DNA from: an uncultured Microcaldota archaeon
GTDB taxonomy: Archaea; Micrarchaeota; Micrarchaeia; Burarchaeales; Fermentimicrarchaeaceae
Reading direction: 5' to 3'
Assembly: GCA_903884505.1 (NCBI GenBank)
Contig: CAISET010000002.1
Span: 124,001-188,000 of the forward strand
Length of the DNA stretch: 64,000 nucleotides
Of this stretch, positions 7,858 through 16,604 are shown piece by piece. The notes under the pieces were generated by a model, which was not told where the DNA came from, ran no database searches, and saw nothing but the letters and a program-made list of their open reading frames with translations. Positions within the stretch are counted from its first letter, which is position 1; the number at the start of each line of letters is the position of its first letter. The translations under genes and the position numbers were made by a program.

Positions 7858-9577
7858 GCGTGATTGCGAGTATTGCCGCGAGGGAAGCGATTGCGAGGAA
7901 CGCGAAGAGCAGGCGCTCGCCGCCAAGGTAGTCGAATGCGAAAACCAGGTGGTTGTCGGCCTTGAGCGGCAGGTTGTAGGTCTCATATTTCGTGAGCTGC
8001 TCCGTGAACAGCAGGTAGGTGTGGCTTCCGTTCACGGCCAGGAATTCGATGAGCACGCCCCCGAAGAAAAGCGCCTTCGGCAGCAGGCTCCAGCGGGTGG
8101 CTGCGCGCGCAAGGAAGCACTGGATTATCAGTAGCAGCGGGAGGAAGAGCGGCATCCATCCCTTCTCGTCGATGTACATCGTTGTCGAGAGCGTGCCGAG
8201 GATGAAGGAGAGCGGAAGGAGCAGGAGGAAGAGGAACTCGTCGCCCTCAATGCGCAGGAGGCTGAAGCCCCGCTTCCAGATTGCGCCGAACAATACAATG
8301 ATTGCGGCGATTGTGCCCGTGAGCGTGAGCGCGCCCGGGAAGGTGTCGAGCCAGAACCGCAGGGTCACGCTGTAGAACGCGCCGTAGCAGTTTATGTCCT
8401 TGCACTTGAGCAGCTCGAGCGGGCTCGCGTGCGCGAACCACAGGGAGTACCAGTTGTACTGGAAGAGCGGGAGCAGCGTGGCCTCGCCGTTCACTGCCCG
8501 GTCGTGGAGGAACTCGTAGGTCCATTTGACGTCGCTCAGGGATGCGGGGGAGGAGTGGAGCGTCTTGTCCACCCCGTAGGTGCTGAACGCCCATGCGAAC
8601 CACGGGGCAACGATGAGCAGGCCCGCGAGCAGCGCAATCCCGATTGCCCCCCAGCCCCTCGCGGGGAACTTGCTGCGGCTTTTCCAAAGCGAGGCTGCCG
8701 AGACGATGAGGAAGTCCAGCCCGATCGGGATGAGGAAGAAAAGCGCGGTCTGGTGCGTGAGGAATGCCGCCGCGGAATAGATTCCGAAGAATGCGCCCGT
8801 TTGCCATTTCATCCTAGACTCAAGGAGCTGCTTCCTGAGCTCTAGGTAGTAGTAGATTGCCGCGAGGAGGAAGAGCGAGATTAGGAGCTTGGACCAGGTG
8901 TAATACGCGTTCGTGAAAAGCGCGGAGCTGAAGACCGCAAGGAAGAGGGCCGCGTAGGCGGCTTCTTTCCTGTTGCCGCCGAGGCGCATCGCAAGGAGCG
9001 CCAGCGGGAGGAGGAATGCGATGTTCATGAACGAGGCGGGAATCTGGAAGTTCCAGAAAGCGCTCCCGAAAAGGGACATGAAGTAGGCGCCGGCGAGGTT
9101 GAAGATTGGGGTGCGCGAGGTGACCGCGTAATGCTGGGGGAACCAGGTGCTGTCAAGCGGCCCGTGGTTGAGGTAGAAGAGGGAAAGCCCGTAATGGAGC
9201 CACCAGTCGCCGTACCAGTAGGCGCCCGAATAGAACGGGATGAGCGCCTGGGCCGAGACTATTGCGAGGAAAGCGAGGGAGAATATGAGGAGCAGGCCGC
9301 GCGGGACCTTGATTGCAATCTTCCTCCGGCGCATCAGGGCGAGGCAGCCGAAGATGAGGAGCAGTGTTGTGGCGAGGTTGAACCAGGTTGCATTGATGTT
9401 GAGCAGGTATGCGGCGAACTCCGAAAAGGCCGCGAAAAGGATGGAGAACGCCGCGCTGTTCATCAGCAGCTCCCACCCATCCTGCCTCGTTACGAGCCTG
9501 AGGAGCAGGTAGCCCGGGAGGAACCCCAGGACGAGCACGCACAGCGCTTCAAGAATGTAAAAAAGGGATTCCATCAT
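7754..9577 (-). CDS. PMT/GT-C-like polytopic membrane protein
   Basis: 607 residues, about twelve hydrophobic segments. The loop after the early helices holds YWYGDWWLHYGLSLFYLNHG and WFPQHYAVTSRTPIFNL, resembling the acidic/aromatic loop of PMT-like GT-C enzymes. Its ATGATG start overlaps the stop of the upstream FAD-protein gene (ATGA), so translation is probably coupled. The last ~34 codons (basic, Pro/Arg-rich) are antisense to the end of the 5980 gene; this tail may simply be read-through after loss of an earlier stop. Confidence 0.72.
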   Translation of the reverse strand: MMESLFYILEALCVLVLGFLPGYLLLRLVTRQDGWELLMNSAAFSILFAAFSEFAAYLLNINATWFNLATTLLLIFGCLALMRRRKIAIKVPRGLLLIFSLAFLAIVSAQALIPFYSGAYWYGDWWLHYGLSLFYLNHGPLDSTWFPQHYAVTSRTPIFNLAGAYFMSLFGSAFWNFQIPASFMNIAFLLPLALLAMRLGGNRKEAAYAALFLAVFSSALFTNAYYTWSKLLISLFLLAAIYYYLELRKQLLESRMKWQTGAFFGIYSAAAFLTHQTALFFLIPIGLDFLIVSAASLWKSRSKFPARGWGAIGIALLAGLLIVAPWFAWAFSTYGVDKTLHSSPASLSDVKWTYEFLHDRAVNGEATLLPLFQYNWYSLWFAHASPLELLKCKDINCYGAFYSVTLRFWLDTFPGALTLTGTIAAIIVLFGAIWKRGFSLLRIEGDEFLFLLLLPLSFILGTLSTTMYIDEKGWMPLFLPLLLIIQCFLARAATRWSLLPKALFFGGVLIEFLAVNGSHTYLLFTEQLTKYETYNLPLKADNHLVFAFDYLGGERLLFAFLAIASLAAILAITLREALRPYTGATASHPAPGRRLSRKARTPRRTAR

Positions 9578-10884
9578 GTTCTCACGCCAAACCTGTTGAG
9601 CTCATCGGCCTTTTTTAATGCGGAGCTTATGCACGCATCCATGTTCAAATACCTGAACTCGGAGAACCTGCCGCAGAGGTGGATGCCCGACTCTGTCATG
9701 TAGTTCCTTGCCGCTGCCGCGTTTCCATCGTATCCAAGGTCCTGGAGGACGTAGGCGTATTTGCTTCGCCTGACCGCGGAGTAGCCGATGAATGACTTGT
9801 TGATGATTTTGTCATCGTGAAGCGCGGCGATTGTCTCCTCCTTCAGCCTCTCGTCGCTCATCCGCGAGACCTTATCGCCCTCGCGGTAGGTTATTTCAGC
9901 GGCTGCGGAGGATTTGCCTTCGGGCGCGGCCTGCGAGCTGAAGTTGCCCGGGAATGCGGTGCGGTTGAAGGGCTCATTTCCGGGGAAGTACATCCAGGAG
10001 ATGCCGTTCAGCTTCGGGGAATTTATTCCGAGCATCACCGTGGCAACGGAATTGAACTTCAGGTTTGAGATGGAAGCGCGCACGCCCTTGGGCACACCCT
10101 CCATCGCGGCTGCGAGGTAGTGGATTGGGATTGTAGAGGCAATCTGGTCGAACTCCTTCTCCCTTTTCCCATCAGAGACGAGCCACTTCTTTCCCTCCTT
10201 CCTGATTTTCCTCACCCTGAAATTGCGCGTAATCTTGCTGCGGACCTTGTTCTCGAGAGCCAGGGTGAGCGACTGGATGCCTAGCTCCTTCGGATAGTAA
10301 AAATTCAGCTGGTGCTTGTAGCCCTCTGAGCCGAGCCCCAGCGATGCTTTCAGCACATCGAGGAAGGGCGGCTGCGGGATGCGGCCCCCGGCCCAGGAGG
10401 TCCCGAGCTTTTCTGCGGGAAGGTTCCAGATTTTCTCGTTGTAGGGTATGAGGTATTTTTCTGCGATGCCTTTGCCGAATCTTGCGCGAAGCCATTCCTC
10501 CAGGTTTTTGGGATTGCCTTTCCCCGCGGCTAGGGCGAGCGCATAGCCGCTGAGGCACTCGAGATTCTCCGCCACCGGGAGGCCCGAGAGCCCGTTCTCA
10601 AACGGGTATTTCACGAGCCGCCCTTTGTAGAAGACTTTCGTGTTGCGCCGCCTTGCCTCGAGATTATCACCGAGGAGTGAAAGCATGTAGCTGAGGGCCT
10701 GCTTGTCGCGGGAGAAGATTATGTGCGCGCCGCCGTAGTCGAATGTGTAGCCTTCCTCGCGCATGCTGCGGCACAGGCCGCCGCATTCCCCTTCGGCCTC
10801 GAGAATTTCGAAATTGCCGCGCTTCAGGTTTGCTGCGAGCGCGAGCCCCGAGAGCCCGCCGCCAAGGATGCCTATCTTCATCAT
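9574..10884 (-). CDS. FAD-dependent UDP-galactopyranose mutase-like/amine oxidase-like protein
   Basis: 436 residues. N-terminal dinucleotide-binding GILGGGLSGLALAANL, then EAEGECGGLCRS, and YTFDYGGAHIIFS: the Rossmann and second FAD-contact motifs of the UGM/protoporphyrinogen-oxidase-like group. FYKGRLVKYPF and the IPYNEKIWN segment match the UGM-like branch. In a glycan cluster it most likely rearranges or oxidises a nucleotide sugar, but classical UGM identity is not certain. Coupled by ATGA overlap to the GT-C gene downstream. Confidence 0.78.
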   Translation of the reverse strand: MMKIGILGGGLSGLALAANLKRGNFEILEAEGECGGLCRSMREEGYTFDYGGAHIIFSRDKQALSYMLSLLGDNLEARRRNTKVFYKGRLVKYPFENGLSGLPVAENLECLSGYALALAAGKGNPKNLEEWLRARFGKGIAEKYLIPYNEKIWNLPAEKLGTSWAGGRIPQPPFLDVLKASLGLGSEGYKHQLNFYYPKELGIQSLTLALENKVRSKITRNFRVRKIRKEGKKWLVSDGKREKEFDQIASTIPIHYLAAAMEGVPKGVRASISNLKFNSVATVMLGINSPKLNGISWMYFPGNEPFNRTAFPGNFSSQAAPEGKSSAAAEITYREGDKVSRMSDERLKEETIAALHDDKIINKSFIGYSAVRRSKYAYVLQDLGYDGNAAAARNYMTESGIHLCGRFSEFRYLNMDACISSALKKADELNRFGVRT

Positions 10885-10941
10885 TTCACCGCAGCGGGCG
10901 GATGCGGCTTGCCGTTGCCGAGAACTTTTGCTTCCATTATT

Positions 10942-12885
10942 TCACCGCAGCGAGTAGATTGCCGCTTCGCCGCGCTTGAACTCCTCCTTGAAGAGCGGGC
11001 TCTGCGTGAACGGCATGCCGCACCTGAATTCCCCGCGCTCGTTGCCGCTCACGTAAATGTAGCGCGCATCGTATTTGCGCATGGCGGATGCGGCGGCATC
11101 GGGCGGGCCGCAATAGATTGTGCGGATGTCCCCGACGCGCGGGGAGTAGTTGAGCCCGTAATTGTTGAGCCAGCCGAGATAGCCGATTATCCTCATCCTT
11201 CCCCCGACCGATTCGACCGGCGAGTTGTGCTGCGTGCCGGTTATGAAAACGGAAAGCTGCGGGGTGTTCGCGGCAATCCAGTCCCCTGCTGCGAGCTCGC
11301 TGGCTGAAAGGCCGATTGAGTTGGAGGTGAGGAAGTAGAACAGGATGGTCACGGGCGAAAGCATGCAGAAGAATAGGATTACCACCCAGAAGGATTGCGG
11401 TATGCGGGAGATGAGAACGCCTGCGAATATGGAAACCGGCAGCCACATGTAGGTGAAGAACTTCGCCATGTCCCATTGCGTTGCCGTGAGGTTTATCAGG
11501 TTGGGGATTGCGAAAAGGAGAAGCATCCAGATGGCGAGCGGCCAGCGCTCCTTCGGCGGGGCAAGGAAGAACCCTGCGATTGCGAGCAGGAACGGGAGGC
11601 CGAAGTTCCCTGCATAAAACAGGGCGAACTGCACGAGGTCCTTTGGCGCAATCCATCCGAGCCCTAGCCCCAGCGAGCTTGTCCTTTCGCTCGCGCCGAG
11701 CAGGAACGGCACCGAGATTAGGATTGGGAGGAAGAGGAGCGCCGCATATTCGGCGTGGAGCAGGCTTCGCCTCGCCTCCTGGAGATATGCCGTGCGGCGC
11801 GAGGCTGCAATTGCGGAGGCGAACTTCGCCGCGTGGTAGTATGCGACGTATGTGAGCGAGATGGCCACCGATGCGATGAATGCATGCGTCTGGAACGGGG
11901 GCAGCATGCCAGTGATGAGGCCTGCGAGCAGGAGCCTGCGCCAGTCCCTCGGGTAGCCCGATGCCACGAGCAGCATCACTGCAGCTACTGCCGGGATGCC
12001 GATTATCTGCGGCCTCTGGACAAGGAGGTAGCCGCCGAGAACCGACGGGACCTGGAAGAAGCCCCAGTCGTTGTCGTAGGACTTCGATGCGAGGAGCTGC
12101 GGGAGAGGCGCGGTTCTCAGGTCGTTCCAGAGGTTCATGTAACCGAACCCGCCGCCAAAGACCACGAGCAGCGCTGCGATGAGCGACGCGTTGCGGTTCT
12201 TCGTGAAGTGGAATGCGAGGAGGAATGCGAGCATGGACAGGACTCCGGTGTAAAGGGTGTGCTCGAAGACCATGACCGCTGCCGGGAATACCGCGAGGAG
12301 CTTCGCCGCGATTGCGGTGTGCAAGTCGATGAACCAGTGGTAGCGCAGCGGGGCGCCTGCGAACATTGGTTCCTGCGGCGGGAAGTTTCCGTTGTTAACG
12401 GTCTGCACTATCGCCAGGTGCTGGAAGATGTCGCTGTAGTTCCATCCGCCGGTAATCACCCCGTGCTCGGTCGGCACCCACATCGAGCTGTAGAGGACGT
12501 AGAAGATTACCAGCATCGTGATGAGGGCGAGCGCTGCCGGCGCCTGGAAGCCTTTCCCTATGATGTCCGGCGGCTCGCGGACGAAGAGCGCTGCGAGCGA
12601 AACGATTACGAAGAAAAGGTAGAACGCCCCGCTGCCGTAGCCGAAGAGCATGCTGAGCCAGTAGATTGCGTGCGCGGAGACCATCGCGCTAAGGAGAAGC
12701 GAGAGCGCGAGCGTGAGGAGCGCGTCGGCCTCGACGCGCAGCAGCTTGATGAGGATGTAGCCAGGCAGGATGTAGAGGAATGCGAGGACTGCGAGCGGGA
12801 GGAGAGGCTGGATAAGTAAAGATGCGAATGTAAGCACCAGAAGGCCGCCTGCCGCGAGGAGGTTGAGCCCTGCCTTTTTTGCCAT
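10942..12885 (-). CDS. Large polytopic GT-C-like membrane protein (paralogue B)
   Basis: 647 residues with many membrane helices and a C-terminal extracytoplasmic domain. Paralogous to the 5980-7857 protein: NNGNFPPQEPMFAGAPLRYHW lies in the same relative place, and the soluble part again has FITGTQHNSP...RIIGYLGW...YCGPPDA. The acceptor and donor are unknown. It starts 4 nt after the stop of the upstream winged-helix regulator, so the two are one operon. A 57-nt gap separates it from the FAD-protein gene, probably in the same transcript. Confidence 0.7.
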   Translation of the reverse strand: MAKKAGLNLLAAGGLLVLTFASLLIQPLLPLAVLAFLYILPGYILIKLLRVEADALLTLALSLLLSAMVSAHAIYWLSMLFGYGSGAFYLFFVIVSLAALFVREPPDIIGKGFQAPAALALITMLVIFYVLYSSMWVPTEHGVITGGWNYSDIFQHLAIVQTVNNGNFPPQEPMFAGAPLRYHWFIDLHTAIAAKLLAVFPAAVMVFEHTLYTGVLSMLAFLLAFHFTKNRNASLIAALLVVFGGGFGYMNLWNDLRTAPLPQLLASKSYDNDWGFFQVPSVLGGYLLVQRPQIIGIPAVAAVMLLVASGYPRDWRRLLLAGLITGMLPPFQTHAFIASVAISLTYVAYYHAAKFASAIAASRRTAYLQEARRSLLHAEYAALLFLPILISVPFLLGASERTSSLGLGLGWIAPKDLVQFALFYAGNFGLPFLLAIAGFFLAPPKERWPLAIWMLLLFAIPNLINLTATQWDMAKFFTYMWLPVSIFAGVLISRIPQSFWVVILFFCMLSPVTILFYFLTSNSIGLSASELAAGDWIAANTPQLSVFITGTQHNSPVESVGGRMRIIGYLGWLNNYGLNYSPRVGDIRTIYCGPPDAAASAMRKYDARYIYVSGNERGEFRCGMPFTQSPLFKEEFKRGEAAIYSLR

Positions 12886-12889
12886 CAGA

Positions 12890-13414
12890 TTAAGTGGATG
12901 GCTTCTTTTTAATAAACTGCACTACCTCGACAGGCTGCTGCCTTCTCCTTGCGAAGCTTTCCTGCAATTCCCGCGCCGCGTCCTTCATCTTCGAGATTGC
13001 GGTGTCGCTCCTGCGCTTGAGCGCGTAGTCTATGGTTGCGGGAAGGTCGTATTTCTCGGAGAGGGGCGAGACCGTGAAGAAGTACCTTCCCTTCCTTCGG
13101 TCTATTAACCCGAGGTTCTTGAGCCTCAGCAGATGATAACGGACTGCCTTCTCGGTCGCCTTCTCCTTTCCGCCATCGTCCATCTCTTCCATTATCTCGC
13201 GCATGTCCGGGTCCGCCCTCTTCTCGAACTGCAGCGTGATGAGCGCGTCGAAAAGGTCGAGCATGGTCGTGCGCGACTCGTTCGGTGAGATGAGGCCCAT
13301 CGCGAGCGCGAGCCACCGTGTGAGCGAGGCCTTCGTGAGCCTAACGTCGCGCGAGAGCTGCATGTCACGCAGTATGAGTTCCCCCTCTATGAGCTGAGAT
13401 TCTGGCATCCCCAT
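12890..13414 (-). CDS. Winged-helix transcriptional regulator of the glycan operon
   Basis: 174 residues. The central KATEKAVRYHLLRLKNLGLIDRRKGRYFFTV is a winged helix-turn-helix with its wing hairpin; the C-terminal YALKRRSDTAISKMKDAARELQESF is a likely dimerisation helix. First gene of the minus-strand cluster and 4 nt from the next gene. A perfect dyad lies between its TATA box and its start (separate entry), the classic place for autorepression. The ligand or signal is unknown. Confidence 0.75.
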   Translation of the reverse strand: MGMPESQLIEGELILRDMQLSRDVRLTKASLTRWLALAMGLISPNESRTTMLDLFDALITLQFEKRADPDMREIMEEMDDGGKEKATEKAVRYHLLRLKNLGLIDRRKGRYFFTVSPLSEKYDLPATIDYALKRRSDTAISKMKDAARELQESFARRRQQPVEVVQFIKKKPST

Positions 13415-13430
13415 TCAATCACCTGGCCGC

Positions 13431-13462
13431 GATGCTAATACTTTCTTAGCATCTATTAAAGT
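13431..13462 (-). promoter_or_regulatory. TATA box plus palindromic operator of the winged-helix regulator
   Basis: GATGCTAA-TACTTTC-TTAGCATC (13431-13453) is a perfect 8-bp inverted repeat with a 7-nt spacer. On the minus strand GACTTTAATAG (13462-13452) forms the TATA element, touching the dyad. The dyad spans the expected transcription start, ~20-40 nt ahead of the ATG at 13414. A dimer bound there would block RNA polymerase, fitting autorepression. Confidence 0.65.
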
Positions 13463-13524
13463 CTTTTGGTGGCCTTGCGGCACGCTTAAATACTGGCGCG
13501 CCTATTTTAGTGCCAGGTGCCACT

Positions 13525-13893
13525 ATGCCGGTGTTCAACATTTCGACAAGATTCTACCCGATAAGGCTGACCGCGTTCATGAGGAACGAGGTCGAGATGA
13601 GTGTGGAGCTCGAGAACCGCAGCGACCAGCCGGTCTGGACCGAGTGTGATGTGACGATTCCCGAGGCGGTCTCGCTCGCGCCTGACAGGGAGCTGCACCG
13701 CGGAAGGCTCCGTATAGGAATCATCAACCCGAAGGAGATTCTCACCGGCAAATGCAAGATTTATGCTAGCGCGCGCAGCTACCCGGAGAGCTATGTTGTG
13801 AAGCTCACTGCTTATGGATTCGGGAAGGATGGCGCGATTTTTGCGCGCGAGGACAAGAAGGTCGATTTGCGCTGTGAACAATTGGGAAAATAA
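13525..13893 (+). CDS. Ig-like/beta-sandwich hypothetical protein (paralogue of 25357-25770)
   Basis: 122 residues from the ATG at 13525; the GTG at 13510 would add five residues and lies too close to the TATA-like GCTTAAATACT (about 13484-13494). No signal peptide. The alternation of strands, ELENRSDQPVWTECDVTIPEAVSL and GIINPKEILTGKCKIYA...YPESYVVKLTAYGF, looks like an immunoglobulin-type beta sandwich. The 25357-25770 protein shows the same order (ELRNLSKEPLLTSVVVKIPKKLGL, RLGELAPGDDKELNVEIY, YPVEVTA). Function unknown. Confidence 0.65.
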   Translation: MPVFNISTRFYPIRLTAFMRNEVEMSVELENRSDQPVWTECDVTIPEAVSLAPDRELHRGRLRIGIINPKEILTGKCKIYASARSYPESYVVKLTAYGFGKDGAIFAREDKKVDLRCEQLGK

Positions 13894-14019
13894 GCTAGGT
13901 ATCTTCTTCGCGTAATCTATCTGGGAAAAACAGCCTGGTCGAGAGTTGGCGTCTGCTCCTTGTGGGGCGCATTTCGCGCTCTTCCTTCTTCCATTCCAGT
14001 TTTCCAGCCAAGCTCTCAC

Positions 14020-14154
14020 TCAAGGCATCCTTGCTCCGACAATGTTCTTGCAGATGATGCAGAACTCAAGCCCGCCCATCTGGTAGGCCTCTCCGCACAT
14101 CAGGCCCCTGCCGCATTCGGAGCAATACTCTATGATGTCGTCCTCCCTCGCCAT
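14020..14154 (-). CDS. 44-residue zinc-ribbon protein
   Basis: Not in the ORF track because of its size. It begins MAREDDIIEYCSECG and holds CSEC near residue 11 and CIIC near residue 32, plus a Cys at 20: two CxxC knuckles spaced as in a small zinc ribbon. GAGGTGA lies 5-11 nt before the ATG at 14154, a good ribosome binding site. Reads as an intact archaeal mini-protein, perhaps an adaptor in transcription or translation, but no specific role can be assigned. Confidence 0.7.
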   Translation of the reverse strand: MAREDDIIEYCSECGRGLMCGEAYQMGGLEFCIICKNIVGARMP

Positions 14155-14415
14155 CTTACTCACCTCTTGGTGAATCGGGCCGAGAGGTTGTGGGGCCAAC
14201 CGTGTTAGACCTTGGTTCTGATCGGGCCCCCCAGGCCGTTTCCCCCAACTGTTATGTCATTTGTGGCAGGTCACTTAAATAGTTATGCTTTCTTGAATAG
14301 AGATAGAAAATATATTATAATATAATCGTTCAGGAGACGTAAATCAGACAAATCGATATGCTCCGTCGGAAGGCCTTTGCGAACTTATTTATTTATAGGC
14401 TGGCAAACCCCTCTT
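14155..14415. promoter_or_regulatory. Divergent promoter region with GC-rich leader
   Basis: No protein gene. On the minus strand CTATTTAAG (about 14272-14281) is a TATA candidate ~120 bp ahead of the zinc-ribbon ATG, leaving a leader of ~95 nt. That leader is very G/C-rich and holds GGTTG-GCCCCA-CAACC (14178-14193 on the plus strand) and runs of G and C that could pair, so a structured 5' UTR or small RNA is possible. TTATTTATTTATAG (14384-14397) is the cysS TATA box. The AT-rich stretch around 14305-14330 separates the two. Confidence 0.5.
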
Positions 14416-15837
14416 ATGCCTTTGCGGGTCTACAATACGCTCTCGCGCGAGAAGGAGGAGTTCCGCCCACTCCATGGGAAGAAGGTCGGGATGTATGTTT
14501 GCGGAGTGACTCCCTACGACCTCTGCCACCTGGGGCACGCGCGCGCATACGTGACTTTTGACATGGTGAGGCGCTACTTGGAGTTCAGTGGATATGATGT
14601 GAAGCACGTGCAGAATTTCACGGATGTTGATGACAAGATAATCAACAAGGCGAGGAAGGAGGGCGACCCTTTCAAGGCAACCGAGATTGCGCAGAGGTTC
14701 ATTGATGAATATTTCAATGAGATGGATGCGCTCGGGATTAAGCGCGCACACGTCTACCCGAAAGTCTCGGAGCACATGAAAGAGATAATCGCGCTTGTTG
14801 AGAAGCTGCTTGCGAAAGGAATTGCCTATGAGGTTGACGGAAATATCTTCTACGATGTCTCGAAATTCCCAACATACGGGAAGCTTTCGAAGCAGCCCAT
14901 GGACCAGATAAAGGCCGGGGCGAGGATTGAGGTTGACGAGAGGAAGAGGAACCCGGTTGACTTCGCCCTGTGGAAGAAGGCTAAGCCCGACGAGCCCTAC
15001 TGGGAATCGCCCTGGGGAAAGGGGAGGCCGGGCTGGCATATCGAGTGCTCTGCGATGTCGATGAAATACCTTGGCGAGACGCTCGACATCCATGGCGGCG
15101 GGATGGACCTGATTTTCCCGCATCATGAGAATGAGATCGCGCAGTCGGAAGGCGCGACCGGGAAGCAATTCTCCAAATACTGGATTCACAATGGCTTCAT
15201 AACGATTGACCAGGAGAAGATGAGCAAGTCGCTCGGGAATTTCTTCACGATTAGGGATGTGATGAAGAAGTATTCCGCGGAGACCATACGCTTCTTCCTC
15301 CTCTCAACGCATTACCACTCGCCCATTGATTTCTCGGATGCGCTGCTGGTGAATGCGGCGAACAGCCTTGCGAAGCTGCACAATGCGATTGACAACCTGG
15401 AGGCTGTGGAGAAGACCGCCTCGAAGGCGAAGATGGGCGAGATGGAGAAGGCTTTGCTTGATGACGTGAAGGAGGACAGGGAGAAATTCATCGCTGCGAT
15501 GGATGATGACTTCAACACCCCGCTTGCGATTTCCGCGCTGTTCGAGATTGCGAAGAAGGCGAACCAGCAGCTCATGGAACCTGAGCCGAAGAAGGAAGTT
15601 GTTGCTGCGATGCTCAAGGAGCTTATTGAGCTTGGTGGCGCGCTGAACATCTACAAGGCAGCTGCGAAGGGCGGAATGGGAGATGAGGAGATTGACGGGC
15701 TCGTCAATGAGAGGCAGGCTGCGAGGAAGGCGAAGGACTTCAAGAGAAGCGACGAGCTGCGCGCCAAACTGAAGGAGCTTGGGATAATCTTGGAGGACCA
15801 GAAGGACGGAACCGTGAGATGGAAGCGCGCGAGATAG
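14416..15837 (+). CDS. cysS: Cysteinyl-tRNA synthetase
   Basis: Class I aminoacyl-tRNA synthetase charging tRNA-Cys. 473 residues from the ATG at 14416, which lies ~25 nt after TTATTTATTTATAG, so the message is leaderless; the ORF-track start at 14377 is upstream of that TATA box and cannot be used. The HIGH equivalent is HLGHARAY (about 34-41), KMSKS is EKMSKSLGN, and the zinc ligands include VCGVTPYD, the Cys of HIECSAM and HHENEI. The C-terminal DALR-like helical domain ends in [16 protein letters not shown]. Full length, no anomalies. Confidence 0.97.
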   Translation: MPLRVYNTLSREKEEFRPLHGKKVGMYVCGVTPYDLCHLGHARAYVTFDMVRRYLEFSGYDVKHVQNFTDVDDKIINKARKEGDPFKATEIAQRFIDEYFNEMDALGIKRAHVYPKVSEHMKEIIALVEKLLAKGIAYEVDGNIFYDVSKFPTYGKLSKQPMDQIKAGARIEVDERKRNPVDFALWKKAKPDEPYWESPWGKGRPGWHIECSAMSMKYLGETLDIHGGGMDLIFPHHENEIAQSEGATGKQFSKYWIHNGFITIDQEKMSKSLGNFFTIRDVMKKYSAETIRFFLLSTHYHSPIDFSDALLVNAANSLAKLHNAIDNLEAVEKTASKAKMGEMEKALLDDVKEDREKFIAAMDDDFNTPLAISALFEIAKKANQQLMEPEPKKEVVAAMLKELIELGGALNIYKAAAKGGMGDEEIDGLVNERQAARKAKDFKRSDELRAKLKELGIILEDQKDGTVRWKRAR

Positions 15838-15880
15838 AAACTCTTTTTAAGCAGCAGCCCCCTGAAATCTTGCGGTCGAT

Positions 15881-16600
15881 ATGAGCTGGACTTTCTTCGG
15901 GTTCACTTTCATCTATGAGTACGAGAAGGGCCTTGTGTTCACCCTCGGGAAGTTCTCAGGAACAAGGGGGGCAGGCCTCACCTACATCGTCCCCATGCTC
16001 CAAAGGCTCGAAAAGATGGACATGCGCATCAAGACCATCGATATCCCGAAGCAGGAGGTAATGACTAGGGACAACGTCCCGGTCGCGATTGACGCCGTCA
16101 TCTATTTCAAGGTTGACAACCCAGAGGCCGCTTACCTCGAAATTCAGGACTTCATTTTTGCAGTTGCCAAATATGCGCAGACCGCGCTCAGGGATGTTGT
16201 CGGGCAGTCCAGCCTTGATTTCGTGCTTACCGAGAGGGACAAGATTGCGGACCAGATAAAGGAGATTGTCGACGAGGAGACCGAGACCTGGGGCGTTGAC
16301 ATAACCTCCATCAAGCTGCAGGACATCGAGCTGCCGGCTGACATGAAGAGGGCGATGGCGAGGCAGGCCGAGGCCGAGAGGGACAAGAGGGCGACGGTAA
16401 TAATGAGCGAGGGCGAGCTGACCGCGAGCTCCAACCTTGCAGCTGCTGCGAAGAAGCTTTCTGCGACCAAGGGCGCGCTGCACCTTCGGACCCTGCAGAC
16501 CCTGAGCGATGTCTCATCGGACCCGAGCGAGACCGATGTTTACATAGTCCCCATGGAACTCCTTCGCGCGCTGGAGGCGCTGGCGAAGTTGAAGGGATGA
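15881..16600 (+). CDS. SPFH/slipin protein 1
   Basis: 239 residues. Stomatin/prohibitin (SPFH, band 7) family: YEYEKGLVFTLGKFSGTRGAGL, IPKQEVMTRDNVPVAIDAVIYFKV, DITSIKLQDIELPADMKRAMARQAEAERDKRA. The N-terminal hydrophobic stretch is short, so membrane contact may be by hairpin or by association with the longer partner encoded 5 nt downstream. Proteins of this family assemble into membrane rings; in archaea a neighbouring NfeD protease is usual, but none is seen here. CTCTTTTTAAGC (15841-15852) is the TATA box. Confidence 0.9.
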   Translation: MSWTFFGFTFIYEYEKGLVFTLGKFSGTRGAGLTYIVPMLQRLEKMDMRIKTIDIPKQEVMTRDNVPVAIDAVIYFKVDNPEAAYLEIQDFIFAVAKYAQTALRDVVGQSSLDFVLTERDKIADQIKEIVDEETETWGVDITSIKLQDIELPADMKRAMARQAEAERDKRATVIMSEGELTASSNLAAAAKKLSATKGALHLRTLQTLSDVSSDPSETDVYIVPMELLRALEALAKLKG

Positions 16601-16604
16601 CTGG

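Noticed and set aside
14160-14260. A tRNA or 5S-like RNA gene in the GC-rich leader
   Set aside because: No cloverleaf, no T-loop GTTCRA motif and no 5S signature could be fitted.
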